A program made the position numbers and the translations under genes. A stretch of 64,000 nt of DNA, taken from NCBI GenBank assembly GCA_030068145.1, contig JAPJBO010000008.1, positions 496,001-560,000 of the forward strand, in the 5' to 3' direction. The stretch is from Diplonema papillatum (taxonomy: Eukaryota; Euglenozoa; Diplonemea; Diplonemida; Diplonemidae). Below, piece by piece: positions 51,801 through 62,437 of this stretch. The notes below the pieces were generated by a model. That model saw only the letters and a program-made list of their open reading frames with translations. It made no database searches and was not told the DNA's origin. Each line of letters opens with the position of its first letter. The stretch's first letter is position 1.

Positions 51801-54611
51801 GAGTCGGACCTTTCCGTCCTATTCTTCGCCGTCGAGACTAGGACCCCGAAGCACTTGACGGATTTGCTAAACCGCAGCAGCGCATCCACGCTGCGGAGTT
51901 TGAGAGTCGACTGATGCCTACGTCTCGTCGAGAACGCGACCGTCTTCTGGAGGTTTAGCTCCATACCGGTGAGTGTGCAGAACTCGTCTACTACGTCCAC
52001 TCCCTTTTGCAGGGCGGCCTCCGACAGCCTGGACAGCAGTGTGGCGTCGTCCGCGTATGACTTTGGACTCACACCCTCCGCTTCTTTCTTGACCGCTTTC
52101 ATCACTACCGACAGCAGGGCATTGATGAGTATGACGGATACAGGGCACCGTTGAGCATTGAGTTCTTTTAAGTACATGAACCACGTGGATTAGCATGCAC
52201 TTCGTTGAGCATTGAGTTAGCCACATGGATTAGCGTGCATTTGTTGAGCAGCGGTTGCCGAATCATGTCGCAGCACCGTCCTTCGTGTGTTTCTCTGGCT
52301 CCATCAAGCGGCTTTCTTGACACAAACACAAATATTTTAAACAACGGCACACCTTGGGGATAGAGCCCTTGAAGAAGGCCCCGGGCCCTTCTTCCTTCAT
52401 GATGGTCTTGATAATGCTGACACCGCCTTCTTTGCCGAAGGAGCCGGACTGGATACGCGTCTTCACGACGTCCAGAGGGCAGGCCACAATGATGGACGAC
52501 ACGCTTCCCGCCAAGCTGGAAAGACTGGTCTGCAGCAGGGTCGCGTCCCTGTGGTCCGCCAGGCCCATCATTTCCTTTGCGAGCGCGTTTCCGCCGAAGA
52601 GCGCAAAGGATCCCGGCACGTTTCGCGCCATCGTCCACTGTGTGCAGAAAGGTGGGGTTTATAGACTGTTTCTCGTGTTAAGAAGTCAGCATGCAAAAGG
52701 GCCCTGCGAGTCCGGTGAAGCTCTTGTCAATATCTGCACGGGTGCCATGCATTTAATACTGGGCGCTAGCGCCTGGCAAAAGCAAGCATGGTGCAACCAT
52801 AACTGAAAGGTGCGACGAGGGGCACCGGTTCACTCTGTCGAAGGACAAAAAACACGAACACAACAAAGGCTCAGCGTTCCGAGTATATGTGCTTTCGTTG
52901 TTATCATACCTGCCAGCCGGCGTAAAGCTGCATGCCTTCCTGCTTCATGACTGCGCTCATGGTCATCTTTCGGTATTCAGGGTTGGTCTGCGCCTTGATC
53001 TTCATCACGTCGAAGGGGAGCAGCACGACCTGCGATAGAAATTAAACTGTTTAAGCGGCATGTCTACGGGATGTCAAATTCTACGTCCCTTTTGGGTTGG
53101 GCAGGGCACCTGTGTCTTCATATGGCAGCCAGCGATAGTCAAGTACAAGGGTGGGGGTGTCTCGTCTGCACGACCCACTTACTTATAGCAACCGTCGAAT
53201 CGCAGTCAATGCCTGGTTAGAAAAGATATCCCATCCTTCAATAGCCTTTGGAAACTCGTTGAATGAAAGCGCCAGTGTAGCGTGCGCGCCGTCTATCATG
53301 TAGTACATTTAGGTAGCAGCATGTACAGAGGTGCTAGCTTCGTCCCAGCAGCTGATCGTGAGCTGGTCCATCCCCTCCTAATAGACCGTGATATACGTCA
53401 GAACCGTGGCAAGCAGCAACTCTATGCAGCTCGAGGAGATTGGGATGGACCTAATACAGGGACAGCGGCGGGCAAGGCGATGTATCTCCAAGAAAAAAGG
53501 GTGGACCGGCTTCGGTCGGTACACAACACGACTTGCTGTCGCTTGTTGCTTTTTGCGCTATCGAGCCCATCAGCACGTGAGCGGTCGACTGGGTGTAAAG
53601 GTTGATAAAAAAGCGGCACACCTCACCGGCGCCCATGACACTGCCGCTGAGACCGTTCAGGAGGAAGCTCTGCGTCTTGGACTCTTTGCCCGGTTTGCCG
53701 ATGGCCTTCTGCATGAACTCCTTCACGTACGGCTGGCCTCCGAACTTGTACACCCGCTGCAGAATCTTGTACACGGCGCCGTAGCCGATGCCGGGGAACA
53801 GCGACCCGTACTTCTTCAGGACGCCAGCATTGGCGTGCTCCTGGAACAGAAGCTGCCGCGCGTTCGACGAATTGAACTCCACTTTGCTGTTCATAAGCTG
53901 CGGGTTTTGGGTGAGATTTGGAGGGTGTCAGCTCGGATTCTGGCCTCCGACCTCTAATAAAGCACACACCCCCAGCTGCAAGATTGGCGATGATCGGAGT
54001 GAGTTTGAAGCTCCCTCGTGAGACAACTTCACTCGCCCGTTCTCCCCCTGTAGGTCTCAACTGGCTGGCGGCTGCCTCGCAGTTTCCCCCACACAGCAGG
54101 TGCCCATTCAGAAGAGCAGGCAGGCGCATTATGCACGCTGCTTCACGTCTTGATGTTTTGCCTTGCTTTCGGAATCAGGTTCGTACTTCCGTTGCCCGCC
54201 AAAACGCGCGCCTGCCTGCGTAATTTCAGCCTTCGCAATGTGCATTGAACCCCGCAGAATATAAAAGACGCATACTCTCTTGGCCACGGTGTCAACGGGA
54301 TGGAAGATGAGCAGCTCGGCGACACCAGCGCATCCTGCACCCGCAAATCTCCCGAACGCTGTCTGGGACTGTGTGGGTATGTGTGTGGTACGTAGGTGGA
54401 TGTGTATGTCAAGTGCATGGCTTAAAACGGGTACCGTCTGAAGTGAAGTATAGCCGTTGTCGCTTTCACCGAGTCGGTTTTGATGCCGAGACGCTCCTTT
54501 TGAGTGGAGTCTTTCCAAACGATGATCTCCCGGGAGACGTAAACACGCAGTGCAGAGGGGAAGGGAAAATAAAGAGCATACAGAAGACGTTGATGATGAC
54601 GGAGGCGACAT
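48828..54611 (-). CDS. GGC1: Mitochondrial GTP/GDP carrier (GGC1 type), six exons
   Basis: Exons 54611-54582, 54368-54276, 53897-53622, 53029-52910, 52637-52353 and 48905-48828, all GT-AG and all phase 0, give 293 residues (yeast GGC1 has about 300). Three mitochondrial-carrier repeats are present, with signatures HPVDTVAKR, LPFDVMKIKAQTNPE and CPLDVVKTRIQ. GGC1-specific stretches are shared nearly throughout: LFPGIGYGAVYKILQRVYK, GGQPYVKEF, ARNVPGSFALFGGNALAKE, AFFKGSIPK and VGPKLIFSFTVAQYL. The protein would exchange GTP for GDP across the inner mitochondrial membrane, supplying GTP to the matrix. The last intron (48906-52352) is 3.4 kb because it contains a LINE in the same orientation. 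Confidence 0.93.
49317..49369. repeat. 53-bp direct repeat flanking the intronic LINE (left)
   Basis: Identical to 52149-52201 except one base (CACATGG against CACGTGG). Best read as the target-site duplication of the LINE. Confidence 0.85.
49370..52148 (-). mobile_element. 5'-truncated LINE, copy 3, inside GGC1 intron 5
   Basis: The reverse strand holds one uninterrupted frame of about 920 codons. It begins inside the reverse-transcriptase domain (SYADDATLL carries the catalytic Asp pair) and continues through thumb-like sequence, a zinc-binding CKHCGSGDTEDEKHVFWDC motif, a WTENGQASMLELAIDFELF segment and a Cys/His-rich C-terminus with three CCRxxHH motifs. It ends in a Lys/Arg/Pro-rich tail. 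Only 15 bases separate the stop from the flanking repeat, so there is almost no 3' UTR and no poly(A). The open frame and near-perfect flanking repeats indicate a young insertion. Same clade as copy 1 but a distinct lineage. Confidence 0.9.
52149..52250. repeat. 53-bp direct repeat (right) plus a partial second unit
   Basis: 52149-52201 matches 49317-49369. Immediately after it, 52203-52245 repeats a shortened version (CGTTGAGCATTGAGTT, then AGCCACATGGATTAGCGTGCA). The target was therefore already a small tandem repeat, or the duplication is compound. Confidence 0.75.
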
Positions 54612-54619
54612 TTTGTTCG

Positions 54620-55430
54620 TTTAGTTTACCTCTTTTTGTCTTTTTCCTGAGAGAGTTGCTGCCGCGCGTACTTTGTGCTGGCCAGGAGGAGGACACCGGA
54701 GTTGAAGGACCCCGCCCGCACACTCCCCTCTGTGCCTTTGGCGGCCTCTTCAAGTTTATTCCCTGCAATGCAGGTGTGCGTTCGATTCAAAATAACGAAC
54801 CAGCCTCAAGACAGCTCTGAAGGCCGATAGGTAGCGCGGTCGCAAGATGTATACCATCATCAATTTCGCATTGTTTTGAAAGGAAACGGGAAGCAGATGC
54901 TCGTTCTTCAAGCGTCTTGATGAAGCGTGGAAGGGGCCGACAGCTAGAGTGCGACCACAGGTCGTGCCTCCGGAACAGACGATCTACTATCTCTATAACT
55001 ACTACTGATCCGCGCAGCGTGCCATACGTAAGGAGGCAAGTGGTCCAATCGTGCGCCTTTAGAACTAGACGAAGTGAAGTCTTGGCTAGTCTTGTCTGAG
55101 TGTGTGAGCCCCTCCGGCATCGCGCTGGGTCCAGACTATTTCTCCCGGGTCTCTGGACGTCCCCCTCCCTTCTCGCCTTGTGTGTGACATGTCCTTGCTA
55201 AGGGTGCCCGCATTCTTCCTCTGAGTTTCCTAGTCTCTCTCCGTTCCCCCCTACGCTCTGCTTGCACTTTCCCGTCGTAGTCTCCTGCCGACTCCTCGAG
55301 CCGCAGCGCTCGAAGGGTATCGCTGCTCAGGATCCAGCGTCTCCGTCCACGCTCCTAGTAGGAGTTGTCGTTGGACGGTGGAAGTTGACCTTGCCCAGAC
55401 ACTATCTTTTTCAACTTCTGCTCGTGTTGT
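54620..55430. other. Upstream region of GGC1, no gene seen
   Basis: No open frame with coding character. The GGC1 ATG sits in a good context (ACAAAATGTC). Confidence 0.4.
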
Positions 55431-55550
55431 GCTTCAGGGATGGGAGTAGTGGTGCGCCGAGCCTGGACACGATCTCCACGTGGACAAGTATTGCATGCAA
55501 TGTGCCACTGTGTATTCCAGCCGTCCGAGCCGAATGCTACCGGAGCATCA
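55431..55550 (-). pseudogene. Decayed partial copy of the adjacent methyltransferase gene
   Basis: The plus strand here matches 56150-56280: GCTTCAGGGATGGGAGT is identical in both and similarity continues through ACAAGTATTGCA and ACTGTGTATTCC. On the coding strand both encode APVAF and TPIPEA in the same order. The rest of the gene is absent, and the copy lies about 0.7 kb beyond the matching segment, beside the gene's 3' end. Confidence 0.65.
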
Positions 55551-55555
55551 CTACG

Positions 55556-55950
55556 CACTGAGGAGTATAGTCTTAGGGCAACAACCAGGAACACACTGGT
55601 AGGTGAGCAGCGACACCTCCCGAAAGTAAGCAAGGGCGAAGGACGTATCTGCGGCTGCTGCGGCAGTTGCCCGGTGGTAACCCCACACGCAGAACGCGGG
55701 GAAGGGGAACGTGTTTTCCCAACTACTTTGAAGCCCCTTCCCGACCGTAGCATCCGAGGAAGGTGCAAACATGGAGGGTGCTACGGTAGCCGGGCACGGG
55801 TCTTGGGCGCGTGCCTCGTGAAAGGCGGGTGCTTTGTGATCCGCCGAGAGACCGGCGCCGGTTCCCTCGGGCGGCAACCTTGAGAGAGAGAGAGCGCAGA
55901 CACAATCCATCGAAAAAAGGACCACACACGCACTGAGGAGTATAGTCTCA
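55556..55950. repeat. Short direct repeat pair around the duplicated segment
   Basis: ACGCACTGAGGAGTATAGTCT occurs at about 55555 and again at about 55929. It lies between the decayed copy and the intact methyltransferase gene. Confidence 0.6.
55709..55820 (+). repeat. Dispersed repeat, copy 2 (partner at 3.5 kb)
   Basis: Shares the ordered blocks ACGTGTTTTCCCAA, GAGGAAGGTGCAAACATG and GCCTCGTG with 3501-3598; the middle differs by small indels. Confidence 0.65.
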
Positions 55951-56036
55951 AAGTTGAACACACAATCTGCCAGTCCGGTGTTGGGGTGTACCGAATCCAG
56001 CATCAAAACTGTCATCGAATTCGGCGACGCCGCCTC

Positions 56037-57362
56037 TCACAGGTAGATGCTGTCCGGGCCCTCATCGCTCTCCGGTTTGTTGGCTTCCCTCTCCAAGCGT
56101 GCTTCCTCGGCAGCTGCCTCCATCTGCTCGCGTGCTTTGAAGTACTCCAGCGCTTCAGGGATGGGAGTCTGCGCCGGTGCGCGGTCTCCCGCCCGTACGA
56201 TCTGCACCGCGTACAAGTACTGCACGTGCGACTGTGTGTACTCCGTGAGGCTGGTCAGCTGGGACACGTCGAAGGCGACGGGGGCCAGGCCGTAAGCAGG
56301 GAGCACTTCGCCGAAGAAGGACCGCTCGGCAAGTGGCTTGCGTAGCTGCGCGGTCATCAGCACTGTGGCACTGCTCTTCGACAGGCAGGACGAGAGCAGC
56401 TTTGCAAGGCTGTGGTGCAGGGGGGCCTGGTGGATGCAGTCCGACGCGAGGATGTAGTCGACGCCGCTCAAGTCGACATCGAGGAGGCCATCGTTCCAAT
56501 CGCAGGGCCGGGCCACCACGCTGCCACCCCCTTTGCTGATCTGCTCCCGGTTCCACGGGATCGCCACCACCGCCCGTGTGTGGGGCAGCGCTGACGGCAG
56601 GTCCGTGACGACCACGTCCCAGCCCAGCGCCGCTGCGAACATGCCGGACAGCGCGCAGCCGCATCCCACCTCCACCGCTCGCACTCGCTTGGCTCCCGTC
56701 TCGCGTGCGGGCCATGCATCGTCTACGCTACAAGGGCCAGCCACACCCTCCTTGCCATCAACGCCACCCACTGCTGTCACTCCCGGAGCAGGCACGTCGG
56801 TCGCAGTAGCCTTGGCCGTTGCAGATGGACACGCCTCGTGTGCCTCCACCACCGAGCCGTTGCCGGCAGCATCGTTAGATGCACACACTTCGAGAGGTGG
56901 GGCTGCAGCACCGGATGGACCCCCTTTTTTTTGATCAGGAGAACCGTCGATACCATCCATTGCCGGTTCGGTGGCAACCCGCTCCGGCCCGTTTCCGCCA
57001 GCAACGGAGCAATTTCGAGCAGCACTTGTTGCTACGGTTTCTTGGTCTGGACGACCCTTCTCGTGTGCACGATCGCTCGGTTCGCGCGCCGATGGCTGAC
57101 CGACGTGCTGGGCGACGTGAGCGTCAGGTTCTCCTCCGACGGCTTGCCGGTGGATCGCAAGCAACCAGTGGCACATGACGACTGCGCTCGGCCAGACCCA
57201 CCCGCTCAGGTCGCCGTCGACCCGCCGCTGCGGGACCCTGAGCTCGATGTTCCCCAGGCAGACCACGCGCTTCCTCAGCGAGTACTGCCCTATGAACAGC
57301 ACGTCGCTCCCCGTCGGGGTCTCGTCCGCGCACGACGCCAGCCGCTTGTCTTCATTGTGCAT
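56037..57362 (-). CDS. SAM-dependent protein-lysine methyltransferase-like protein (METTL21/Methyltransf_16 type)
   Basis: 441 residues from the ATG at 57362 (the frame is open further upstream without ATG). An N-terminal part contains GWVWPSAVVMCHWLL (about residues 54-68), the family's hallmark vWP.a segment. A long Ala/Gly/Ser/Glu-rich insert (about 80-220) follows, unlike compact ~220-residue relatives. The core then has VEVGCGCALSGMFAAALGWD (motif I, SAM binding) from about residue 231, VVTDLP, and DYILASDCIH (post-motif). A charged helix-rich tail ends GPDSIYL. It probably methylates a lysine on a protein substrate; the substrate cannot be inferred. Confidence 0.8.
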   Translation of the reverse strand: MHNEDKRLASCADETPTGSDVLFIGQYSLRKRVVCLGNIELRVPQRRVDGDLSGWVWPSAVVMCHWLLAIHRQAVGGEPDAHVAQHVGQPSAREPSDRAHEKGRPDQETVATSAARNCSVAGGNGPERVATEPAMDGIDGSPDQKKGGPSGAAAPPLEVCASNDAAGNGSVVEAHEACPSATAKATATDVPAPGVTAVGGVDGKEGVAGPCSVDDAWPARETGAKRVRAVEVGCGCALSGMFAAALGWDVVVTDLPSALPHTRAVVAIPWNREQISKGGGSVVARPCDWNDGLLDVDLSGVDYILASDCIHQAPLHHSLAKLLSSCLSKSSATVLMTAQLRKPLAERSFFGEVLPAYGLAPVAFDVSQLTSLTEYTQSHVQYLYAVQIVRAGDRAPAQTPIPEALEYFKAREQMEAAAEEARLEREANKPESDEGPDSIYL

Positions 57363-57676
57363 CGCTCGCCTTCCCGCCTTCGGTTTTCTTTTTGCCCGCG
57401 AGAAGAGAGGGGGCGAAACCTGCGATGAAGTCAACTAAGCTCAAAACTCAGTGTCTATTTCGAAAGGCTCGAAAAGTAAACGACGATCAGCCCGCCGAAG
57501 TGGGCAGAGTAGCTCTGGAAATTCGTTGCGTTCTTGCAACCTTGAGGTTTCTACTTCGCCATTGAGGTGGTATGCCCACGACTGATGAGGGGTTTGAGCC
57601 TTTATAGACGAGGAGGCTTATGCCCATGATTGAAAGAGGTTGTGTGTGACGGCGTCGTTTCCAGAGTATTGTGTGT

Positions 57677-57889
57677 CTATGCGTGAGCTGCCTGCTCTAG
57701 AGAGCCACCCACGTCAAGGCCGAATGTGTCGGAGACATGCAATACGACGTCAGGTAGAGTCGAGCTCGAAGAATGGTGTTGTAGCCGGTGGTCTGTAGCT
57801 CGGCGAAGAACATGTACTTCTTTCCCGCCTTCATTGTCGATGAGGAGGTTGCCTAGCGGGATAAAACCAAATTTGCTCATCGTGTGCTT
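57677..57889 (-). CDS. Small gene candidate, two overlapping frames
   Basis: From the ATG near 57880 one frame gives a 67-residue peptide starting MSKFGFIPLGNLLID. From a second ATG about 50 bases downstream another frame gives 45 residues starting MKAGKKYMFFAELQTTGYNT. The latter vaguely recalls the N-terminus of mitochondrial ribosomal protein bL33 but lacks its C-terminal pattern. I cannot decide which is real. Confidence 0.25.
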   Translation of the reverse strand, partial: KHTMSKFGFIPLGNLLIDNEGGKEVHVLRRATDHRLQHHSSSSTLPDVVLHVSDTFGLDVGGSLEQAAHA

Positions 57890-57899
57890 CGTTTTTGTT

Positions 57900-59420
57900 G
57901 GTGCATGACGGAGTTCCCTCTCTTTGGGAAGACTGACCAACTACACCAAAGCGCATTCGCGGCTGATGCTTCCGGAAGGTTGGCATTCAAAGGAGGCGTT
58001 CGAATGGTTGTGGTAAATACACAGAGCGCTGGACTCAGTGCATGGGAAAACATTTTCCTCTTTTTTTTGATTGCAGATTGAGGGGCAAAGAACAAATATC
58101 ACTTCGGTTAATCTGCTTCTCAGTCCAGGTAGACGTACAGATTCATCCATCTCCCTCTCCCGTCAGGGGTGCTCTCGGATCCTGCGACCGTCGTGCTCTG
58201 AAGGAAGGTTGCGGCAACGGAAGCGGTATGGATAGAGAAGGCTTTGTTCACACGAAACTGTTTGCCGCCAGCGGTATATGTCCACAACGGAATCTGCCGT
58301 ACGACCACCCGAAGCAGATGGGGATGACGCGACGTAAAGAAAAGACGAGTATGGGTGACGGCGCCTGTGAATGAAGCGAGGCTTACTCACTGCTCCCACT
58401 CCGGGTTCGATATCCAGACAGCGTCATGCGGGACAGCCCATTATCCGCACCTCGGTCGGGCTGCACTGACCACAAAGGTCTCCAGACGAGCAAAGAAGTC
58501 CGCCCAGGGGACGACCTGCTGCACGGAGAGCAATTCCTTCCGGGTTCGGCGTCAAAAAGGTCACGTCGACTTCCAACCCAAAGCTCTCTCAAGGAGGGGT
58601 CACGCGCACGGGCGCCTTCGTATCCTCTTCTCCTTCTTCTTCTCCGATTGCGTCCTCCGAAGCTGCCGCGCCTGCAGTTGATTAGCATCGCAGTAAATCG
58701 TCTGAGCAGGGGACGGTCGACCTGAACCACAGCGTCAGTAACGTCGCCGTAGCGCCGGCGGTGAACGGCTGCTTCAGCTTGCGGGCTCGCGCGGCCGTAA
58801 ATTGCTTCTTCCGCGCGCAGTGTTCTTCAGTGCGATCTCAACGACAGGTAACTTGCGGGTACAGGAGCACTCTGTTGTCGTTGTGGCAGGATTCCAGCTG
58901 AACCCCTAGGCATAACACGAAATAAGAGCGCGCTCAAAATACGTCAAATAGCCGGCAACATGCAACAAAGACACCCGCGCAAACGTAGTGCACAACAGAC
59001 ATAAGATACTCGCCAATATACGAGACCATAAATGGACCCTTTCAACGACGGTCACCCGTAGACTCTAAAACCCCGGATTTTCAAGCGAACCTTCACTCAG
59101 AAATAGAGGTAGAGCAGGGATGTACTTAGCTTCTCAAGTCCCGCCAAATAATGAGATAGAGTGAGACGAGCTAGAGTGCAGGAACCATCTCTCCGGAGTA
59201 ACGGCCACTGATAAAATTGCGACACGGGCAACACAACAATCGTGCTGTAGTACGTGGCACAAACACTTTGACTGTTTCAACTACGAAGAAGCGGTGGGCG
59301 AATTCACCTTTGGATACCCCTGCCTTCGGTACCCCCGGGTTTAACTTTTAATGGTCGTCGAGGTTCATTAGTCTTCAAATACAACAAGCAAGTCTTTCAA
59401 CGAACAAAAGTCACGGGAAA
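57900..59420. other. Unresolved stretch, probably containing unassigned exons
   Basis: Reverse-strand segments at about 58120-58370 and 58420-58860 have coding-like composition (for example EEHCARKKQFTAARARKLKQ near 58.8 kb), with plausible splice sites, but I could not join them into one model. They may be 3' exons of the gene starting at 60604 or a separate gene. A copy of the 38-bp dispersed motif is at 59061-59098. Confidence 0.3.
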
Positions 59421-59426
59421 ACGTAC

Positions 59427-60604
59427 CGTTGGTGGCGGCAACGGCGGGAGAGCGCACTTGACGGTCTGTTTCGGCGCTTCTCGCCATGCAATACTGAAGC
59501 GCTCTCTGATCTTCTCAACCTTCGGAGGAGGATACGCTGGGATGACGTGCAGGCCCATCGGATCTGAGTCGTTTAGGTGGTAAATGCAAGGACCTGCTTG
59601 GAACAGAACATGCGCAACACCGGAGTTTATTAATAAGCATCGTGTCGTCATCGCAACCTGTTTGTCTGCACACAGGCGTGGGCGGCGTGAGTCCGGATTG
59701 GCAGGTGTCTGTTCTGTTCACTCGTCACAGCCAGTACGGGTGGGCACAGGAAATCGAGTAGGGATGGCAAGACATATCAACCATCGAGCGCTCACTGAGA
59801 TAGCTGACCAAGGCAAAGGTTGCATGACAGACACACATTGCCAATCGTATCAGCAAGGGGACGACTAAAAACACAGAGCTTAACAAAGAGGACGGGCCCT
59901 GCAAAAGTAGCTAGCACATACTGGTGTAGGTCGATCGGTATGTCGATTGATTCTCAACGTGGCGAACCTTCGAGCTGTGTGAGCGAGTGATGATGACACA
60001 GGTGCGTTTTCTCGTAAGTTTCTTTCCTCGAGTAATTTGTGCTCTGTCGCACAGTTGCTCCAGTTGGTCGCAACTTTCTTTTGTTTTTTGCGCACCTGCG
60101 GAACTCACCTGCTTTGAAAAGTTGCTTGAAGCACGCCACACTTGTACCAACAACTCAAAAGAATGGAAGAGGAAGAAAAGGGTACCTAGCGTCTGCGGCC
60201 CACATCATCTTGGTCCGTTGTGCGGCGTTCTCCCTTTCGATCTTCGCGTTGCATGCGAAGCGTTCGACGACGGCAGGCCGGTTTGACAGCTCCTCGCGCA
60301 GGGCCTTCAGCGACTTCCCACGCCGCAGCTTGACTTGGTTGAGAAGGTTGCGATCGTAAAGGTGCGGGGGAAGGTAATCACTCGGTTGCAAGCACTTCAG
60401 CGGCCACGCCGTGCGCACGCCGTCTACAGCGACCGTCGCCGTGCCTTGGGCTTTCGAAGCCTCGACCACAGTTCCAACCCTCCTCAGGCATGCTTGATGC
60501 TGGGCGGTCCACGCAATGCCGGCTGCTTCGCAATCCGCCATTACCGTTCCGGGAGACGGCAGCGTGACCACGTCGCTGGCACGGATCCCCCTCTTTTTCG
60601 GCAT
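59427..60604 (-). CDS. Protein with an MIB/HERC2-like SH3-type repeat (3' end unresolved)
   Basis: Exons 60604-60186 (from ATG, MPKKRGIRASD), 60140-60109 and 59593-59427 join with matching phases (2, 1, 0), giving 206 residues so far. The last exon ends at ACG|GTACGT, a strong donor, so more follows. Residues about 42-75 (RRVGTVVEASKAQGTATVAV then GVRTAWPLKCLQP) resemble the beta-rich repeats of Mind-bomb/HERC2 proteins, which bind peptides. The remainder is basic and helical (KLRRGKSLKALREELSNR) and then Pro-rich. The family call rests on a short pattern only; the exon structure is better supported. Confidence 0.5.
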
Positions 60605-60609
60605 TGTAT

Positions 60610-62240
60610 CTTTTTACGGGAGGCGGAACAGGGAGGGGGCGAACAAAACAGTATTTTGTTCTTCTGTGTCGGCCTCGCGGCCGCCACGGTCCCCTTGTCC
60701 TACACTGTGTGTGTCTTGCTATTCGTAGAAACAATGCATTGTAAACACGAAAGAGAACGCTGGCAGGCGTGTTTGGGAGAAGATTAGCCTAACGATCATA
60801 TTCACTCACTATCATCCTCCGGCACGTACAAACAAACACACGACTAAAGTTTCCTTCAAGGTATCGCATACTTGTATGCGTATCGTATCTGCGGTAGTGG
60901 CAGTACCTATGCTTGTGCGTGTGTCTTTGTTGCCTATTGCCGACAAGTTGTGGCACTAAACTGTAACGAATTTTCGTACTCATAACCTGTCGGTTAAGCA
61001 GTGCAGTCAGCTGGTCATCGCTCGTGTGCAAACCGCTTCAATTGCACGCCATCCACTGTAGTGATCGATGTGTCTTCGGATTTTGTTGTGCTATGTGTTG
61101 CCGGTGGTAATGGTGCCTTGCACGTAATCTCTTCGTCGGGATGAAGGCGCTTGCGCGTTCATCCACACGCATGCGGGTCGAACAATCGATGAACCCACGA
61201 CAACACAAAGCTTGCTCTGGCGATGTTGGTCGGAATGCTATTCAATACGTGGAAATACGGGACTCGCCCTCTGTGGATACCCCACTCCAGGAGACCTACC
61301 GACACTTGCACGCATCCTTGAAACTACGTGCGTGTTTACTAACAGGATCAACACTTGGGCTGCTGCTCACGTAAATAATAGGCGCGATGTTTGTTTGCAC
61401 GTGCCGGATAGAGCTCTTCGTCGGACATGCACCGTCGGACTTCATCAAGCTCAGTGTGGACGCTTTTGGCCATGTGTGAAGAAGGCATTCGCCGTCGCCG
61501 TCCCGAAGAGGAAAGGAGCGAGACCAGAAGATTCCAGGGCACCGACCAAAATGTGACCTGATGGGAAACAAAGCACACACAGCTAGGGGGGCAGCTAGCG
61601 GTGGCCCTGTTCCTAATCGGCGATCCGCTGTGAGAGCCGCCACCCATGTTCTCGGCAGTAGCTCGTCACTCGCACAAAGATAATGATGATGATGATGGTG
61701 GGCAGAGAGGGTTCTTTTCACTGAACGCGGGCTAGATTCGCTGCCAGCCGGTCGCAAGCAAAACGCCACGGCTTACGGTGACAAGGTTCCTCAAGTTCCT
61801 CCACAACACAGATCTTCAAAAAAAACTGCATCTTGTTTGCATGGCTGGCAAAAAGAATCAGCCGCAAAAGGGGGCGGCTGGCATCGTAGCATGTCCGCAA
61901 GAGTTCGCGTTCTTATGGGGGGGAAGCCGTTCACAAAATATGATGAGCGCCACCATTCCGCCAGCTTTACACCAACGTACTAAGGCGCGCGTGTGCAAAG
62001 TTGCCGACCCCGTGTACGAATGAGCACCGGTTTGCGTTTCTTTTGTAGTCGTGCTCGCGGCAACCCTTTCGTGAAATGGACAAAAGTCTGCGACGTTTCA
62101 CAGACTCAAAGCTTCGCTTCAGACTCTGGAGGTTTTAATGTCTCCGGTGAGTTCGCGTCAAACCCCGAGCTTTTCAGAGCGGGTAAATCTCGACAATATG
62201 GATACACACAGCACTCTATGGTCGTATAACGTGTGGTCCT
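60610..62240. other. Gene-free stretch
   Basis: No supported gene. A (GAT)n-like run is at 61681-61698 and a loose copy of the 38-bp dispersed motif at about 62104-62150. Confidence 0.45.
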
Positions 62241-62247
62241 CTTTTTA

Positions 62248-62432
62248 GTGGTCATCTAAATAGTGGATGGACTATTTAAAATTTCCCCAGTGTTCTAACT
62301 GCTAATACCTTGGTAATTAATTAAACGGTATAGCCCATCAAGCTCAGACATTCAAGCCAGCCTGCCTCCTCCACCACCGTCGCAATTCTGCGAATGGCGA
62401 GGTCAGTAATGAGTGGTCATCCAATTAGTGGA
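62248..62432 (+). repeat. Pair of 21-bp direct repeats
   Basis: AGTGGTCATCTAAATAGTGGA (62248) and AGTGGTCATCCAATTAGTGGA (62412) bracket a 143-bp AT-rich segment next to the TIR transposon. Their relation to that element is unclear. Confidence 0.5.
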
Positions 62433-62437
62433 TTTCT

